A stretch of 18,279 nt of DNA from Bacteroidetes bacterium QS_8_64_10 (GCA_003022505.1 PXTQ01000025.1:1-18279); one strand, 5' to 3'. Counted from the first letter of the stretch, positions 1 through 7,698 are shown. The notes: generated by a model from the sequence alone, not told the origin. A program made the numbers and translations.

Positions 1-965
1 TCCGCCAGCGGAAACGTCTCGTGGATATGCGGCTGGAGCGCGCCCTCGTCGTAGCGGCGCAGAAGCACCTCGAACCAGTCGCGCGTCTCGTCAGCGAGCG
101 GCATCGTTGCGCCCAGAAAGTACCCAAAGACGCCCACGCTGCGCGTCATCAGGTAGGGCGGCGTGAAGCGCCACCACGGCGTCCGAAACAGCATCTTGAG
201 CGCGCTCAGTGGTCCGCTGACGGCATCGGCCATGCCGAAGACGCAGAGCCGGCCCGTGGGCGCGAGCACGTCGAGGCTGCGCTTCCAGTGGCGCCCGCCG
301 ATGGGATCCAGTACCAGGTCCACCCCGCGCCCGTCCGTCAGATTCTGCACGACCTCCACGAAGTCGTCGGTGCGGTAGTCGATGAGATGATCGTAGCCCT
401 GCTCGCGCGCGAAGTCGTGCTTCCAGGGTGAGGCTGTGCCGAACAGCTCGGCGTCGTAGATCTGCCCGATCTGTGCGGCGGCGGTGCCCACCCCTCCGGC
501 GGCTCCGTGCACCAGCACGCGCGTCGGTTGCCCGCCCAACTCGTCGGGGCGGCGCAGGCTGCCCATCACTACCATTGCCTCAAACGCCGTCAGGTAGTTG
601 ACTGGCCATGCCGCGCCCTCCTCGGCGCTCATTCCCTCCGGGCGCTTCCACGCCTGACGCGCCGGCACGGCGAGTTGCGTGGCGTAGCCGCCGACGCTTA
701 CGAGCGCCATCACCGCGTCGCCTTTCGCAAGGCGCTCCACGTCGTCGCCTACGGTGCGCACCGTACCGGCCGCCTCGTAGCCCGGCACGGCGGGCAGATC
801 GGGGGCCGCCGCGTAGACGCCGCGCCGCATGAGCAGATCGGCGAAGTTGACGCCGATGGCCTCCACATCGATAAGCACTTCGCCGGCGTCGGGAACGGGC
901 GCGGAAGTCTCGCGCAACTCGAACACGTCAGGGGGGCCGCCCTTCGTAATCCAGGCTTGCTGCAT
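1..965 (-). CDS. Zinc-free quinone oxidoreductase-like MDR protein (3' end outside the window)
   Basis: The frame is open from an ATG at 965 to the window edge (about 321 residues, starting MQQAWITKGGPP), so only the last few residues should be missing. The protein is a medium-chain dehydrogenase/reductase. An N-terminal GroES-like half (GEVLIDVEAIGVNFADLLMR, then PAVPGYEAAGTV) is followed by a Rossmann half with the nucleotide loop GAAGGVG at residues 154-160. The cysteine and histidine ligands of zinc alcohol dehydrogenases are absent, which points to the quinone oxidoreductase/VAT-1 branch: NADPH-dependent reduction of quinones or enones in the cytoplasm. The substrate cannot be told from sequence. 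It lies 49 bases downstream of the lipoprotein gene on the same strand, so the two may be cotranscribed. Family assignment is firm; the role is general. Confidence 0.9.
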   Translation of the reverse strand, partial: MQQAWITKGGPPDVFELRETSAPVPDAGEVLIDVEAIGVNFADLLMRRGVYAAAPDLPAVPGYEAAGTVRTVGDDVERLAKGDAVMALVSVGGYATQLAVPARQAWKRPEGMSAEEGAAWPVNYLTAFEAMVVMGSLRRPDELGGQPTRVLVHGAAGGVGTAAAQIGQIYDAELFGTASPWKHDFAREQGYDHLIDYRTDDFVEVVQNLTDGRGVDLVLDPIGGRHWKRSLDVLAPTGRLCVFGMADAVSGPLSALKMLFRTPWWRFTPPYLMTRSVGVFGYFLGATMPLADETRDWFEVLLRRYDEGALQPHIHETFPLA

Positions 966-1014
966 GGTTTTCGTTTGCAAGGGGTAGTAGCTACTATGAG
1001 ACGAACACCCGCTC

Positions 1015-1368
1015 TCACGTATCAGAAGCGTTGCCGGGGTCGTGTGGGAGCGTCTCCCATGAGGCGACGCGCAGATGCGCGTACGGCTTGCCGTTCCAGT
1101 TGTCCTCGTACAACGCGCCGGTTACGCGAAAACGCCCCGGTGTCTTAGGTAGCATGGCGGACCGCTGCTGCTCGCCGCTCAGGGTGAGCACGTAGACGTT
1201 GCGGTCATCGGTCTCCAGCACGAGGGCCGAGAACGGTTCATGGCCGCGCATCGAGACGCGCCCCGTCACGGTGAGATCGCCCTGGGACGCAGCATCACGC
1301 TCGCTCGCGCATCCCGCTGCCATCAGCATTACAAACAGAAGCGCTTTCGCAGTGATTTGCAATCTCAT
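1015..1368 (-). CDS. Small putative lipoprotein, function unknown
   Basis: A 117-residue protein starting with ATG at 1368. An upstream in-frame TTG at 1386 would add six residues, but the ATG gives the better signal peptide: MRLQ, a hydrophobic stretch, then MAAGC with the lipidation cysteine at residue 20. The -3 position is alanine rather than leucine, so the lipobox is not perfect. The mature part (about 97 residues) has short alternating hydrophobic and polar strands (TVTGRVSMRG, FSALVLETDD, YVLTLSG, GRFRVTGALY) that resemble a small OB-like beta barrel; this is inference. No enzyme motif is visible. It is divergent from the protease gene across an 87-base gap and precedes the oxidoreductase gene on the same strand. 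Confidence 0.75.
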   Translation of the reverse strand: MRLQITAKALLFVMLMAAGCASERDAASQGDLTVTGRVSMRGHEPFSALVLETDDRNVYVLTLSGEQQRSAMLPKTPGRFRVTGALYEDNWNGKPYAHLRVASWETLPHDPGNASDT

Positions 1369-1455
1369 AACAAAATGGTTAGACAAGCATATATAGCATG
1401 CGTAGTTTATCGCTCAAATAGCCGTTTCGGCTGATCGCCTATAACTTTCGTACTT

Positions 1456-4143
1456 ATGAAGCAACGCGCGTTTATTACTCTGCTGGCGTTTCTTCTCACG
1501 GCTCCTGCCGCCGCGCAGGAAAAAATCGCTCCCGTCGGGCCGCAATCCGACGGCCCCTCGACCCAGCCCGTTCCCCGGCACGTTACGATGCAGCTCTTCA
1601 ACCAGCCCTCCGGGCAGCGAGCGCTTCGCCAGTTCCAGCGCGCCAAGAAGGCCGGTCGCCTGCCGGCCGCCCAGGCCGCGACGCCCCCGCCCGACTTCGA
1701 GGTCGGCGACACTCGCACGTTTCAGGTGCGCAACATCGACGAATCCACCCAGTCCACGCTGGTCTATGACGCCGTTGACTTTACGCTCAAGCGCATCGAA
1801 GAGCGCTTCTACCTCTGGGTGGCGAACGACCAACTCGGCGACGTGCGCGAGCGCGATATCGACTCGCTGAATACTGCTCTTGCGAAACGCACGCCCGCCG
1901 GCTCTATCGATCCGCAAGAAGGCGTCATCAACAATGATGAAACGATCTTCGGCACGCCGCCGAACGTAGACGACGACGGGCGCTCCGACGTGCTGCTTAC
2001 CGACATCAAGGACGGCTACGAACCGCCGGAGAATCGCGGCTTCGTGGCGGGCTTCGTGGATCCGAATGACTTGTCGGACAACGGGCGCGGCAATCACCGC
2101 GACGTGCTCTACCTGGATACGTTCCCCAGCGTCTACGTCGAAAACGAAGGCCAGGTCGAGTACCGAGGGGTAACCAGCACCTCGGCCACCGCCGCGCACG
2201 AGTATCAGCATCTGATTCACGCCAATTACAATCCAAACGAGGCGACTTTCGTCAACGAGGGTCTATCCGAATTTGCGGAGGTCGCCAACGGCTACGTGCC
2301 GCGCCCGCCTACCTATCTGGCAAACCCAACCTCCACGCCCAGCGCCGAGGGGTACGACCAGCGCCTCCTGAACTGGAACAACTCGCTCGCCGACTACCAG
2401 CGAGCGAGCCTGTTTACGAACTACCTTGCCAAGCGCATTGGCCTGATGGCGACGGGGCGCATCGCGCGGCAGTCTAAGAGTGGAGTAGCTGGCTACGAGG
2501 CTGTGCTTAGTGAGGAGGGCGCGAGCCTTCGACAAATCGTGTTCGATTTCCACACGGCCAATTTCCTGAACGATCCGTCGGTGGATTCGACTCTGGGTTA
2601 TCAGAACGCGGATCTTCAGGGCGTGCACGCTGAGCCGACCCGCGTGGTGGACGGACGCACGGCCACGAGCACGCCGGACACGACGGTTTCGGTAAAGCCG
2701 GGCGCGGTTCGCTACGTGGCCTGGGACCGCGTTGAGGACTTTTCGCTGACGCTCAACGGATCATCACGGGTACGAGCGCGCGCTCTGCTGTACAAGGAAG
2801 GCCAATCCGTCGCCGTACGCGAACTGACGCTCGGCGGCGCGGCGCAAGAGCTTGGCAGCGGCAACTACGACCGCGTGGCCGTCGTTCTCGCGCACGTGCA
2901 ACCACGCAGCTCCTCCGCCGCCGAGGTCACGTACGGCGCTTCGTGGGCCAATGAAAAGACCTACACTGTCACGACCCGAAAGTACGACGACGGCACGATC
3001 AGCCAGAACGGCGGCTTCGTGACCTTGCCGGGCAATCCCGAAATGCTGACGCGCTTCGACAATCCCAATCCCGAAGGCGCGTCGCTGGGCAGCGTTCAGC
3101 TGCCGCTCTATTTCATCAACCAGTTTTCCAATAGCGAGCTTCCCGAGGACGCCCCGCGCGACTTCACGTTCGTCGTGCGCGCCGTAGGCAGCAACGGCCT
3201 GCCCGGCCGGGAACTGTTTACGCTGACGCGCGACGATCCGCGCCCGTTTAGTCTAATCAGGAACCGTTCGACGGAATTTCTGAAGCTGGATCTGTCGGAT
3301 TACACGGGGACCGACCTGCCCGGCTCGATTTTCGTGGGCTACCGCAACGCGGGCGGCGACGACAATAGTATCGTGCTGGCGAATTCTTCGTATGACGAGG
3401 AGAACCGCACCTATCTGGGCACGGAGGGCAGCTGGACGCGCCTCTGGGATCGCAACCTTCAGAGCGGTCCTTCGCTCGAAAACCGGGTGCTTCCCGTCAG
3501 GGCGCAGTTTCTCACGCCGCGCGGCGCGGTGCCATCGGTGGAGCTGGAGGGGGGAAGCTTGCAGGCGTCGCTCGGCGGTGACGGTGGAGGTGCTAACGTA
3601 GACGACGGGTCCGTCGTGCTCGCGTGGAAGACCACGCAGGAAAGCAACCTGGAGCGCTTCATTGTGGAGCGGAAGCCGGGTTGCAGCGGAGGCGCCGCGC
3701 CTGGAGCGTTCCAGCCCATCGACACGGTGGACGCCAGCGGCGCGCAAACGAGCTACTCCGTCACCGACGATCTCTTCTCGTGCAACCGCTCGGCCCGCCG
3801 AGTGCGCTACCGGCTGCGCTACGTCAGTGAAAACGGCGTCTCCGGACAGTCGGAAGCGGTGGCAACCGTGACGCCCGCCCGGCTCGCCGTGTCGGGCAAC
3901 AAGCCGAATCCGTTTACCGGCTCCACGGCTATCAGCTACACGCTGCCGGAGGAGCGCGACGTGCGGGTGACCGTCTACGACGCGCTGGGCCGCCGCGTGC
4001 GCACGCTCGTTGACGGCGAGAAACAAGCGCCGGGCCTCCGCACGGTGCGGTTTGCACCGGACGGCCTGGGCGCGGGCGTCTACTTCTACGTGCTGGAGGC
4101 GGGCGGCGACCGGCGCACCGGTGAGATGGTGCACGTCAAATGA
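1456..4143 (+). CDS. Secreted HExxH metalloprotease with T9SS type A sorting domain
   Basis: An 895-residue protein with a clear signal peptide (MKQRAFITLLAFLLTAPAAA, then Q). The zinc-protease motif HEYQH spans residues 248-252 and is followed by NEGLSE with the likely third zinc ligand at E268. This order (HExxH, then NExxS) is that of gluzincins and is closest to the hyicolysin/M30-like style; the exact family is inference. Residues about 300-700 are beta-rich with no motif I recognise. Residues about 717-810 look like a fibronectin III domain (NLERFIVERK ... YRLRYV). Residues about 812-895 are a T9SS C-terminal domain (KPNPF, then RVTVYDALGRRVRTL and GVYFYVLEAG). It is therefore probably exported, cleaved and released or anchored at the cell surface, where it would degrade proteins. 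Its TGA stop is the first three bases of a heptad repeat element. Confidence 0.9.
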   Translation: MKQRAFITLLAFLLTAPAAAQEKIAPVGPQSDGPSTQPVPRHVTMQLFNQPSGQRALRQFQRAKKAGRLPAAQAATPPPDFEVGDTRTFQVRNIDESTQSTLVYDAVDFTLKRIEERFYLWVANDQLGDVRERDIDSLNTALAKRTPAGSIDPQEGVINNDETIFGTPPNVDDDGRSDVLLTDIKDGYEPPENRGFVAGFVDPNDLSDNGRGNHRDVLYLDTFPSVYVENEGQVEYRGVTSTSATAAHEYQHLIHANYNPNEATFVNEGLSEFAEVANGYVPRPPTYLANPTSTPSAEGYDQRLLNWNNSLADYQRASLFTNYLAKRIGLMATGRIARQSKSGVAGYEAVLSEEGASLRQIVFDFHTANFLNDPSVDSTLGYQNADLQGVHAEPTRVVDGRTATSTPDTTVSVKPGAVRYVAWDRVEDFSLTLNGSSRVRARALLYKEGQSVAVRELTLGGAAQELGSGNYDRVAVVLAHVQPRSSSAAEVTYGASWANEKTYTVTTRKYDDGTISQNGGFVTLPGNPEMLTRFDNPNPEGASLGSVQLPLYFINQFSNSELPEDAPRDFTFVVRAVGSNGLPGRELFTLTRDDPRPFSLIRNRSTEFLKLDLSDYTGTDLPGSIFVGYRNAGGDDNSIVLANSSYDEENRTYLGTEGSWTRLWDRNLQSGPSLENRVLPVRAQFLTPRGAVPSVELEGGSLQASLGGDGGGANVDDGSVVLAWKTTQESNLERFIVERKPGCSGGAAPGAFQPIDTVDASGAQTSYSVTDDLFSCNRSARRVRYRLRYVSENGVSGQSEAVATVTPARLAVSGNKPNPFTGSTAISYTLPEERDVRVTVYDALGRRVRTLVDGEKQAPGLRTVRFAPDGLGAGVYFYVLEAGGDRRTGEMVHVK

Positions 4144-4251
4144 CGATTTTCGATTCTCGATTTTCGATTGGCAACGGGTGGCGTTATAAAACAGACGTGT
4201 CGCCGTCGCACGAAAAATCCCAACTCGAAACTCGCAAGTCGCACATCGTCA
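4141..4251. repeat. Heptad inverted-repeat element between convergent genes
   Basis: The left arm (4141-4175) is five 7-base units and the right arm (4217-4251, read on the minus strand) is five more. Both arms begin with TGACGAT, and most units fit TNNCGAN; 24 of 35 aligned positions agree between the arms. About 41 unrelated bases separate them. The TGA at each outer edge is the stop codon of the flanking gene: the protease on the plus strand and the SDR on the minus strand. It may also act as a bidirectional terminator hairpin, though no T tract is present. Confidence 0.8.
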
Positions 4252-4947
4252 GACGTCTCCGCGCTGGGGGCGAAGCAGCACCTCCTCGACCACGGCGCGC
4301 TCTGAAAGATGATAGATATCGCGCAGCGTGTGGGCCACGTCGTCGGGATCGATGAAGCGCTCGGCGGGCAGGTCGCTTTGCTGCCAGCTCGGCGTGTAGG
4401 TGGCCCCCGGCAAAAGCGCCGTCACGCGCAGGCCCGTTTCTTTCGTCTCCTCGCGGAGCGTGCGCGCCAAGCCCAGCAGGCCGTGCTTGGCCGGGCCGTA
4501 AGCTCCACCGTTCGGATAGCCCTTGATCGACGCCACCGACGCCATAAAAAAGACATGCCCGCGCCCGGCCTCCTGCATCGACTCCAGGAAGGCGCTCGTG
4601 ACCGTAAAGGCGCTCGTCAGGTTGACCTCCACCTGCTCGCGGAAGGCGTCGGTCGTCGTCTCGGCGAGCAGGCCGGGCTGAAACGTGCCCGCGTTGTTGA
4701 CGAGCACGTCGGGCGCGTCCCATTGATCCAGCACCTCGTGGGCGGAGCGACCCACGGCGTCCTCGTCGGTCACGTCGGTGGGTTGCACCAGCGCCTCCGC
4801 GCCGCGCTCGCGGCACGCTTCAGCGGTGTCTTCGAGCTTCGATTCAGTGCGCGCCCAGAGCGCGAGGCGGGCGTCCGGTTCGTCGGCCAGCGTGAGGGCG
4901 ACGGCCCGCCCGATGCCCTGGCTCGCTCCGGTGATGACGGCGTTCAT
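4249..4947 (-). CDS. Short-chain dehydrogenase/reductase (SDR)
   Basis: A 232-residue classical SDR starting with ATG at 4947. The cofactor motif TGASQGIG is at residues 6-13, NNAG at 84-87, the catalytic serine is probably S137, and the YxxxK motif is Y150/K154 (YGPAKHG). It should catalyse an NAD(P)H-dependent oxidation or reduction of a carbonyl or alcohol in the cytoplasm. Residue 31 onward (WARTESKLED) resembles NADP-preferring members, but cofactor and substrate are not determinable. The C-terminus (EEVLLRPQRGDV) is typical of the sepiapterin-reductase-like or YdfG-like branch of small SDRs; that is a guess. The stop codon lies in the right arm of the 4141-4251 repeat. Confidence 0.9.
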   Translation of the reverse strand: MNAVITGASQGIGRAVALTLADEPDARLALWARTESKLEDTAEACRERGAEALVQPTDVTDEDAVGRSAHEVLDQWDAPDVLVNNAGTFQPGLLAETTTDAFREQVEVNLTSAFTVTSAFLESMQEAGRGHVFFMASVASIKGYPNGGAYGPAKHGLLGLARTLREETKETGLRVTALLPGATYTPSWQQSDLPAERFIDPDDVAHTLRDIYHLSERAVVEEVLLRPQRGDV

Positions 4948-5011
4948 GATGGATGGCGTGGAGCGCTATTAAAAGTGAGGCTTGGTATTCAGTGACACTA
5001 CCCTCGGCCAG

Positions 5012-5071
5012 ACGCAACGTAATACGTAAACGTAAAAGAAAGCACTCTTACGCGATACGCGCATTACGCAT
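5012..5071. repeat. ACGTAA-type heptad hairpin (copy 1 of 3)
   Basis: The left arm (about 5012-5038) repeats ACGTAAT-like units and the right arm (5047-5071) is their inverted form (CTTACGC, GCATTACGC). The short loop between them (AAAGCACT) closely resembles the loops of copies 2 and 3 at 7102-7165 and 16375-16454. It sits in the 181-base gap between the Uma2 gene and the SDR gene, both on the minus strand; the rest of that gap shows no gene. Confidence 0.8.
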
Positions 5072-5128
5072 TTTCAGAAAGCACGACGGTTCAGGCGAGC
5101 GTCTTCGTAAGATGTTAGCCCAAACCTT

Positions 5129-5680
5129 CTACGGAGTAAGCTCGGCGAGGCGCACCGAAAAGCCGTCGAGCACGCCGGAATGCACGGCGGCGTCTTCGTC
5201 CCGGGTTTCCGAGCGCGCCTCAAATTGCTCGCCGCCGGGACGTTCGAGCACGCGGATGGTCTGCTCTTTGGAATCAACGATCCAGTACTCGCGCACGCCC
5301 GTTTCGGCGTAGACGCGGCGCTTGCGCGTGAGATCGTAGTAGCCCGTCGAGGGCGAGAGCACTTCGACGACGAGGTCCGGCGCGCCCTCAATGCGATCCC
5401 CGACAATGTCGCGCCGCTCGTCGGAGATAAAGAGCACGTCCGGCTGATAAGCGTCCGTTTCGGTCAGATGCGTGTCCAGCGGCGCGACGAACACTTCGCC
5501 CAGCTCATGTTCCTCGGCGAAATCCGCCATGCGACGTGCAAGTTGAAAAACAATGCGCTGATGTTCAGGTGTGGGCGAAGGCATTTCGATCAATTCCCCG
5601 TCGATGAGTTCGTAGTAGGGCGGCCCCTCCGGCAGCGCGCGAAAGTCGGCGAGTGTAGCTTTTTGTTTGGTGGCTGGCAT
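5129..5680 (-). CDS. Uma2 family (DUF820) PD-(D/E)XK-fold protein
   Basis: A 183-residue protein with the full Uma2 pattern. The N-terminal YELIDGELIEM (residues 23-33) and PTPEHQRIV are followed by QPDVLFI (D81), PDLVVEVLSPST (D102, E106), a lysine-rich turn (K120) and GVREYWIVDS (128-137). These match the PD-(D/E)XK nuclease core of PF05685, a family frequent as many paralogues in cyanobacteria and some Bacteroidota, whose biological role is unsettled. The acidic and lysine residues needed for metal-dependent nuclease activity look intact. The start at 5680 gives the normal N-terminus of the family. No partner gene such as an antitoxin or methylase is adjacent. Confidence 0.9.
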   Translation of the reverse strand: MPATKQKATLADFRALPEGPPYYELIDGELIEMPSPTPEHQRIVFQLARRMADFAEEHELGEVFVAPLDTHLTETDAYQPDVLFISDERRDIVGDRIEGAPDLVVEVLSPSTGYYDLTRKRRVYAETGVREYWIVDSKEQTIRVLERPGGEQFEARSETRDEDAAVHSGVLDGFSVRLAELTP

Positions 5681-5750
5681 CGCATCATCGTCGGTTAGTG
5701 AACGTCAATGGCCGCAAGTCGCGGTACACCTGATTACCCGCCGCCCCCCG

Positions 5751-5785
5751 AAACGCAAACTCGAAACTCGGAACTCGCTACTCGG
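5751..5785. repeat. AACTCGN heptad tract at the folE 3' end
   Basis: Four or five consecutive 7-base units (AACTCGA, AACTCGG, AACTCGC, TACTCGG) with no spacer. The TAG stop of folE (5778-5780 on the plus strand) lies inside them, so the last codons of folE are repeat sequence. A weaker matching arm (GCAAGTCGCGG) at about 5713 may be its inverted partner. Confidence 0.75.
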
Positions 5786-6437
5786 TGGCGTTGATGAGGC
5801 GCATAAACTCGGCGCGCGTGGTCTGATCCATGAGCTGCCCGCTCATGGCGCTGGTGGTCGTGACGGAGTTCTGTTTTTCGGCCCCGCGCATCATCATGCA
5901 CAGGTGCTCGGCCTCGATCACGACGGCCACCCCTTCGGGATCGAGCACCTCGTTGATGGCGTCGCGGATCTGGAGGGTGAGGCGCTCCTGCACCTGAAGG
6001 CGCCGCGCGAACACGTCTACCACGCGCGGGATCTTCGAGAGGCCCACGATCTTGCCGTCGGGGATGTAGGCCACGTGTGCCTTCCCGAAAAACGGAATCA
6101 TGTGGTGCTCGCACAAGCTGTACATTTCAATGTCTTTGACGAGGATCATCTCGCTGTATTCCTCCTCGAAGATGGCCGATTCCAGGATGGCACGTGGGTC
6201 GAGCTGGTAGCCGTGCGTCAAAAATTGATGTGCCTTCGCCACGCGCTCGGGCGTTTTTTCGAGACCCTCGCGGTCGGGGTCTTCGCCCAATAGATCCAGC
6301 GTGCCGCGCACGTGCTCGGCGAGCGCCTCGGTCGTCTCCGTGTCGTAGACGTCGCGGCGGCGATAGGGCGGTGGCGTCTCCTCGACGAGTTCGCCGTTCT
6401 CTTCGATCTCGTCCGATGCGATGTCGTAATGAGCCAT
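5778..6437 (-). CDS. folE: GTP cyclohydrolase I
   Basis: A 219-residue protein, close to the usual length. It converts GTP to 7,8-dihydroneopterin triphosphate, the entry to folate, tetrahydropterin and queuosine synthesis. Family blocks are clear: GLEKTPERVAKAH (58-70), the zinc-site SLCEHHMIPFFGKAHVAYIP with C109 and H112, GLSKIPRVVDVFARRLQVQE (132-151), and EAEHLCMMMRG supplying C180. All zinc ligands are present, so this is the zinc-dependent type IA enzyme. Residues 1-35 are a variable acidic leader (SDEIEENGELVEE), common in the family. The ATG at 6437 is the only sensible start. The QueD homologue lies upstream on the same strand, separated by a hairpin repeat; the two work in series. 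Confidence 0.97.
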   Translation of the reverse strand: MAHYDIASDEIEENGELVEETPPPYRRRDVYDTETTEALAEHVRGTLDLLGEDPDREGLEKTPERVAKAHQFLTHGYQLDPRAILESAIFEEEYSEMILVKDIEMYSLCEHHMIPFFGKAHVAYIPDGKIVGLSKIPRVVDVFARRLQVQERLTLQIRDAINEVLDPEGVAVVIEAEHLCMMMRGAEKQNSVTTTSAMSGQLMDQTTRAEFMRLINATE

Positions 6438-6443
6438 CCTTCG

Positions 6444-6533
6444 GGTATTGTAGGTGTGAAAGTATGAAGGTGTGAGGTCTCGTGGATGCGTACGAACCTA
6501 CACACATCCACACATAGATACATCCAAACCTTA
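6444..6533. repeat. GTGTGAA-type heptad hairpin between folE and the QueD homologue
   Basis: The left arm 6444-6478 has units such as TAGGTGT, GAAAGTA and GTGAGGT; the right arm 6492-6533 has the inverted type (TACACAC, ATCCACA, ACATCCA). About 13 bases form the loop. The right edge includes the TAA stop of the QueD homologue (6531-6533), and the left edge is 6 bases from the folE start, so the element fills the whole gap. Confidence 0.75.
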
Positions 6534-6944
6534 CTCCCCTCGGTACTCCGCCACGTTGCGCTCGGTCTCGTAGAGGCGCACGCAGTGAAGCTCCCCGCTC
6601 GGCAACGCGCCCTCCAGCTGGTGCCAGATCGCTATGCAGAAGTTTTCGGTGGTCGGTATCATCCCCTCCAGAAAATCCACGTCCAGGTTCAGATTCTTGT
6701 GATCCACCCTGTCGATGACGCGCTCGTGCATGATGCGCTTCAGCTCGGCGAGGTCCACGACGTAGCCAGTTTCGTCGTCCGGCTCGCCCGCGACCGTGAC
6801 CTCCAGGTTGTAATTGTGCCCGTGCCAGTTGGGACTGTTGCATTTGCCGAAGGTCTCCCGATTCCAGGCGTCCGACTTGTCGGGATTGTGCAGCCGGTGC
6901 GCCGCGTTAAAGTGCGCCTTGCGCGTGACGTAGACCGTGGGCAC
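6531..6944 (-). CDS. 6-pyruvoyl-tetrahydropterin synthase / QueD homologue
   Basis: A 137-residue member of the PTPS family. Zinc ligands are H16 (HFNAAH) plus H41 and H43 (WHGHNY); the catalytic cysteine is C35 (GKCNSPNWHGH) and the partner pair is D81-H82 (VDHKNLN). PTTEN (98-102) and YETERNVAEY complete the substrate site. It acts on the FolE product, giving either 6-carboxy-tetrahydropterin (QueD, queuosine pathway) or 6-pyruvoyl-tetrahydropterin; the CxxxxxHGH spacing alone does not settle which. I chose the GTG at 6944 because the family starts just before this point. A TTG at 6983 would add 13 residues (MHNLRFTTHNLQA) that are translated heptad repeat. folE follows on the same strand. 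Confidence 0.92.
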   Translation of the reverse strand: MPTVYVTRKAHFNAAHRLHNPDKSDAWNRETFGKCNSPNWHGHNYNLEVTVAGEPDDETGYVVDLAELKRIMHERVIDRVDHKNLNLDVDFLEGMIPTTENFCIAIWHQLEGALPSGELHCVRLYETERNVAEYRGE

Positions 6945-6951
6945 GGCTTGA

Positions 6952-6986
6952 AGGTTGTGGGTTGTGAACCGTAAGTTGTGCAATCA
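6952..6986. repeat. GGTTGTG heptad tract at the start of the QueD homologue
   Basis: Consecutive 7-base units (AGGTTGT, GGGTTGT, then GAACCGT, AAGTTGT and GCAATCA) directly upstream of the GTG start of the QueD homologue. The rest of the 298-base divergent gap to hinT holds the hairpin at 7102-7165, a short tract TCTAAATCTAAATCCCAACT at 7213-7232 just before hinT, and no recognisable promoter. Confidence 0.65.
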
Positions 6987-7101
6987 ATGAAATGAAAACA
7001 AGTGCTCATTGGTTCTTTGTTGCAACAAACGTCGTTGAGTTTCGAGTGTATTGTCAACCGTCAGTTTTGGTGTTCGACGTTTTCACTTTCGGCCTGACGG
7101 A

Positions 7102-7165
7102 ACGCAAAACGTAATGCGTAAAACGTAAGAAGCAAGCACTCTTACGCAACACGTTTTACGCTTTT
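7102..7165. repeat. ACGTAA-type heptad hairpin (copy 2 of 3)
   Basis: The left arm has four exact-length units (ACGCAAA, ACGTAAT, GCGTAAA, ACGTAAG; 7102-7129). The right arm (about 7139-7165) is CTCTTACGC followed by AACACGTTTTACGC. The loop AAGCAAGCACTCTTACGC is nearly identical to that of copy 1 at 5035-5053. Confidence 0.85.
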
Positions 7166-7242
7166 ATGCTCTCATTCCTGGCGAGAATGGTTATCGAATC
7201 CGTTTCTTACTCTCTAAATCTAAATCCCAACTGTTTATCATC

Positions 7243-7587
7243 ATGGCCGAGAAAACGCTTTTTCAGAAGATTGAAGCAGGCGAGATGGAGGCAGACATCG
7301 TCTACGAAGACGAGCAGTGCTTCGCCTTCCGCGACATCAATCCGCAGGCGCCGGTCCACATCCTGATCGTGCCGCGCAAGCTGATCCGCGACCTGAACGA
7401 CCTCGAGGCGAGCGACGAGCCGCTGGTGGGGCATCTGTTCACGGGGGCGCAGAAGCTGGCCGCCGACGAAGGCGTAGGCAAAGGCTACCGCACTGTCTTT
7501 AACTGCGGAGCGGACGCCGGGCAGTCCGTCGATCACCTGCACCTGCACCTGCTGGGGGGGCGCAAGCTGGACTGGCCGCCGGGATAG
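7243..7587 (+). CDS. hinT: HIT family purine nucleoside phosphoramidase (HinT)
   Basis: A 114-residue HIT protein of normal length. The histidine triad HLHLH spans residues 98-102 within QSVDHLHLHLLGGR, with H100 the expected nucleophile. The N-terminal FQKIEAGEMEADIVYED and the VHILIVPRKLI block are typical of the HINT branch. It hydrolyses adenosine 5'-phosphoramidates and related aminoacyl-adenylates in the cytoplasm. It is the first plus-strand gene after the divergent gap; the TAG stop at 7585-7587 touches the next heptad repeat element. Confidence 0.96.
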   Translation: MAEKTLFQKIEAGEMEADIVYEDEQCFAFRDINPQAPVHILIVPRKLIRDLNDLEASDEPLVGHLFTGAQKLAADEGVGKGYRTVFNCGADAGQSVDHLHLHLLGGRKLDWPPG

Positions 7588-7698
7588 GTTCGTAAAAGTT
7601 CGTGGATCGTGCGTTCGTGCGTTTGTGGGTCGTGTGGCATGGATACGCAATACGAAATACGGACGACGAACCACGATCTACAATCTACGATTTTTGTG
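7587..7698. repeat. CGT/ACG heptad inverted repeat running into the barrel gene
   Basis: The left arm (7587-7635) repeats TCGTGNN-like units (CGTGGAT, CGTGCGT, GTCGTGT). The right arm (7643-7698) is eight unbroken 7-base units starting ATACGCA, ATACGAA, ATACGGA. The arms are loosely inverted (ATCGTGG against CCACGAT). The ATG at 7639 of the barrel gene lies in the loop, and the right arm encodes its first 20 or so residues. Confidence 0.8.

Noticed and set aside
985..996. Perfect 12-base palindrome TAGTAGCTACTA upstream of the oxidoreductase start
   Set aside because: Too short for an operator call, occurs once, and no regulator gene is near.
1442..1449. TAACTTTC resembling the Bacteroidota -7 promoter box before the protease gene
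   Set aside because: No TTTG-like -33 box at the right spacing, and transcription would start at the ATG itself.
5751..5785. Possible CRISPR array in the heptad tracts
   Set aside because: Units are 7 bases with no spacers, and there are no cas genes.
6984..7242. Possible preQ1 riboswitch upstream of the QueD homologue
   Set aside because: No aptamer-like pseudoknot or conserved C-rich loop could be recognised; the gap holds heptad repeats.
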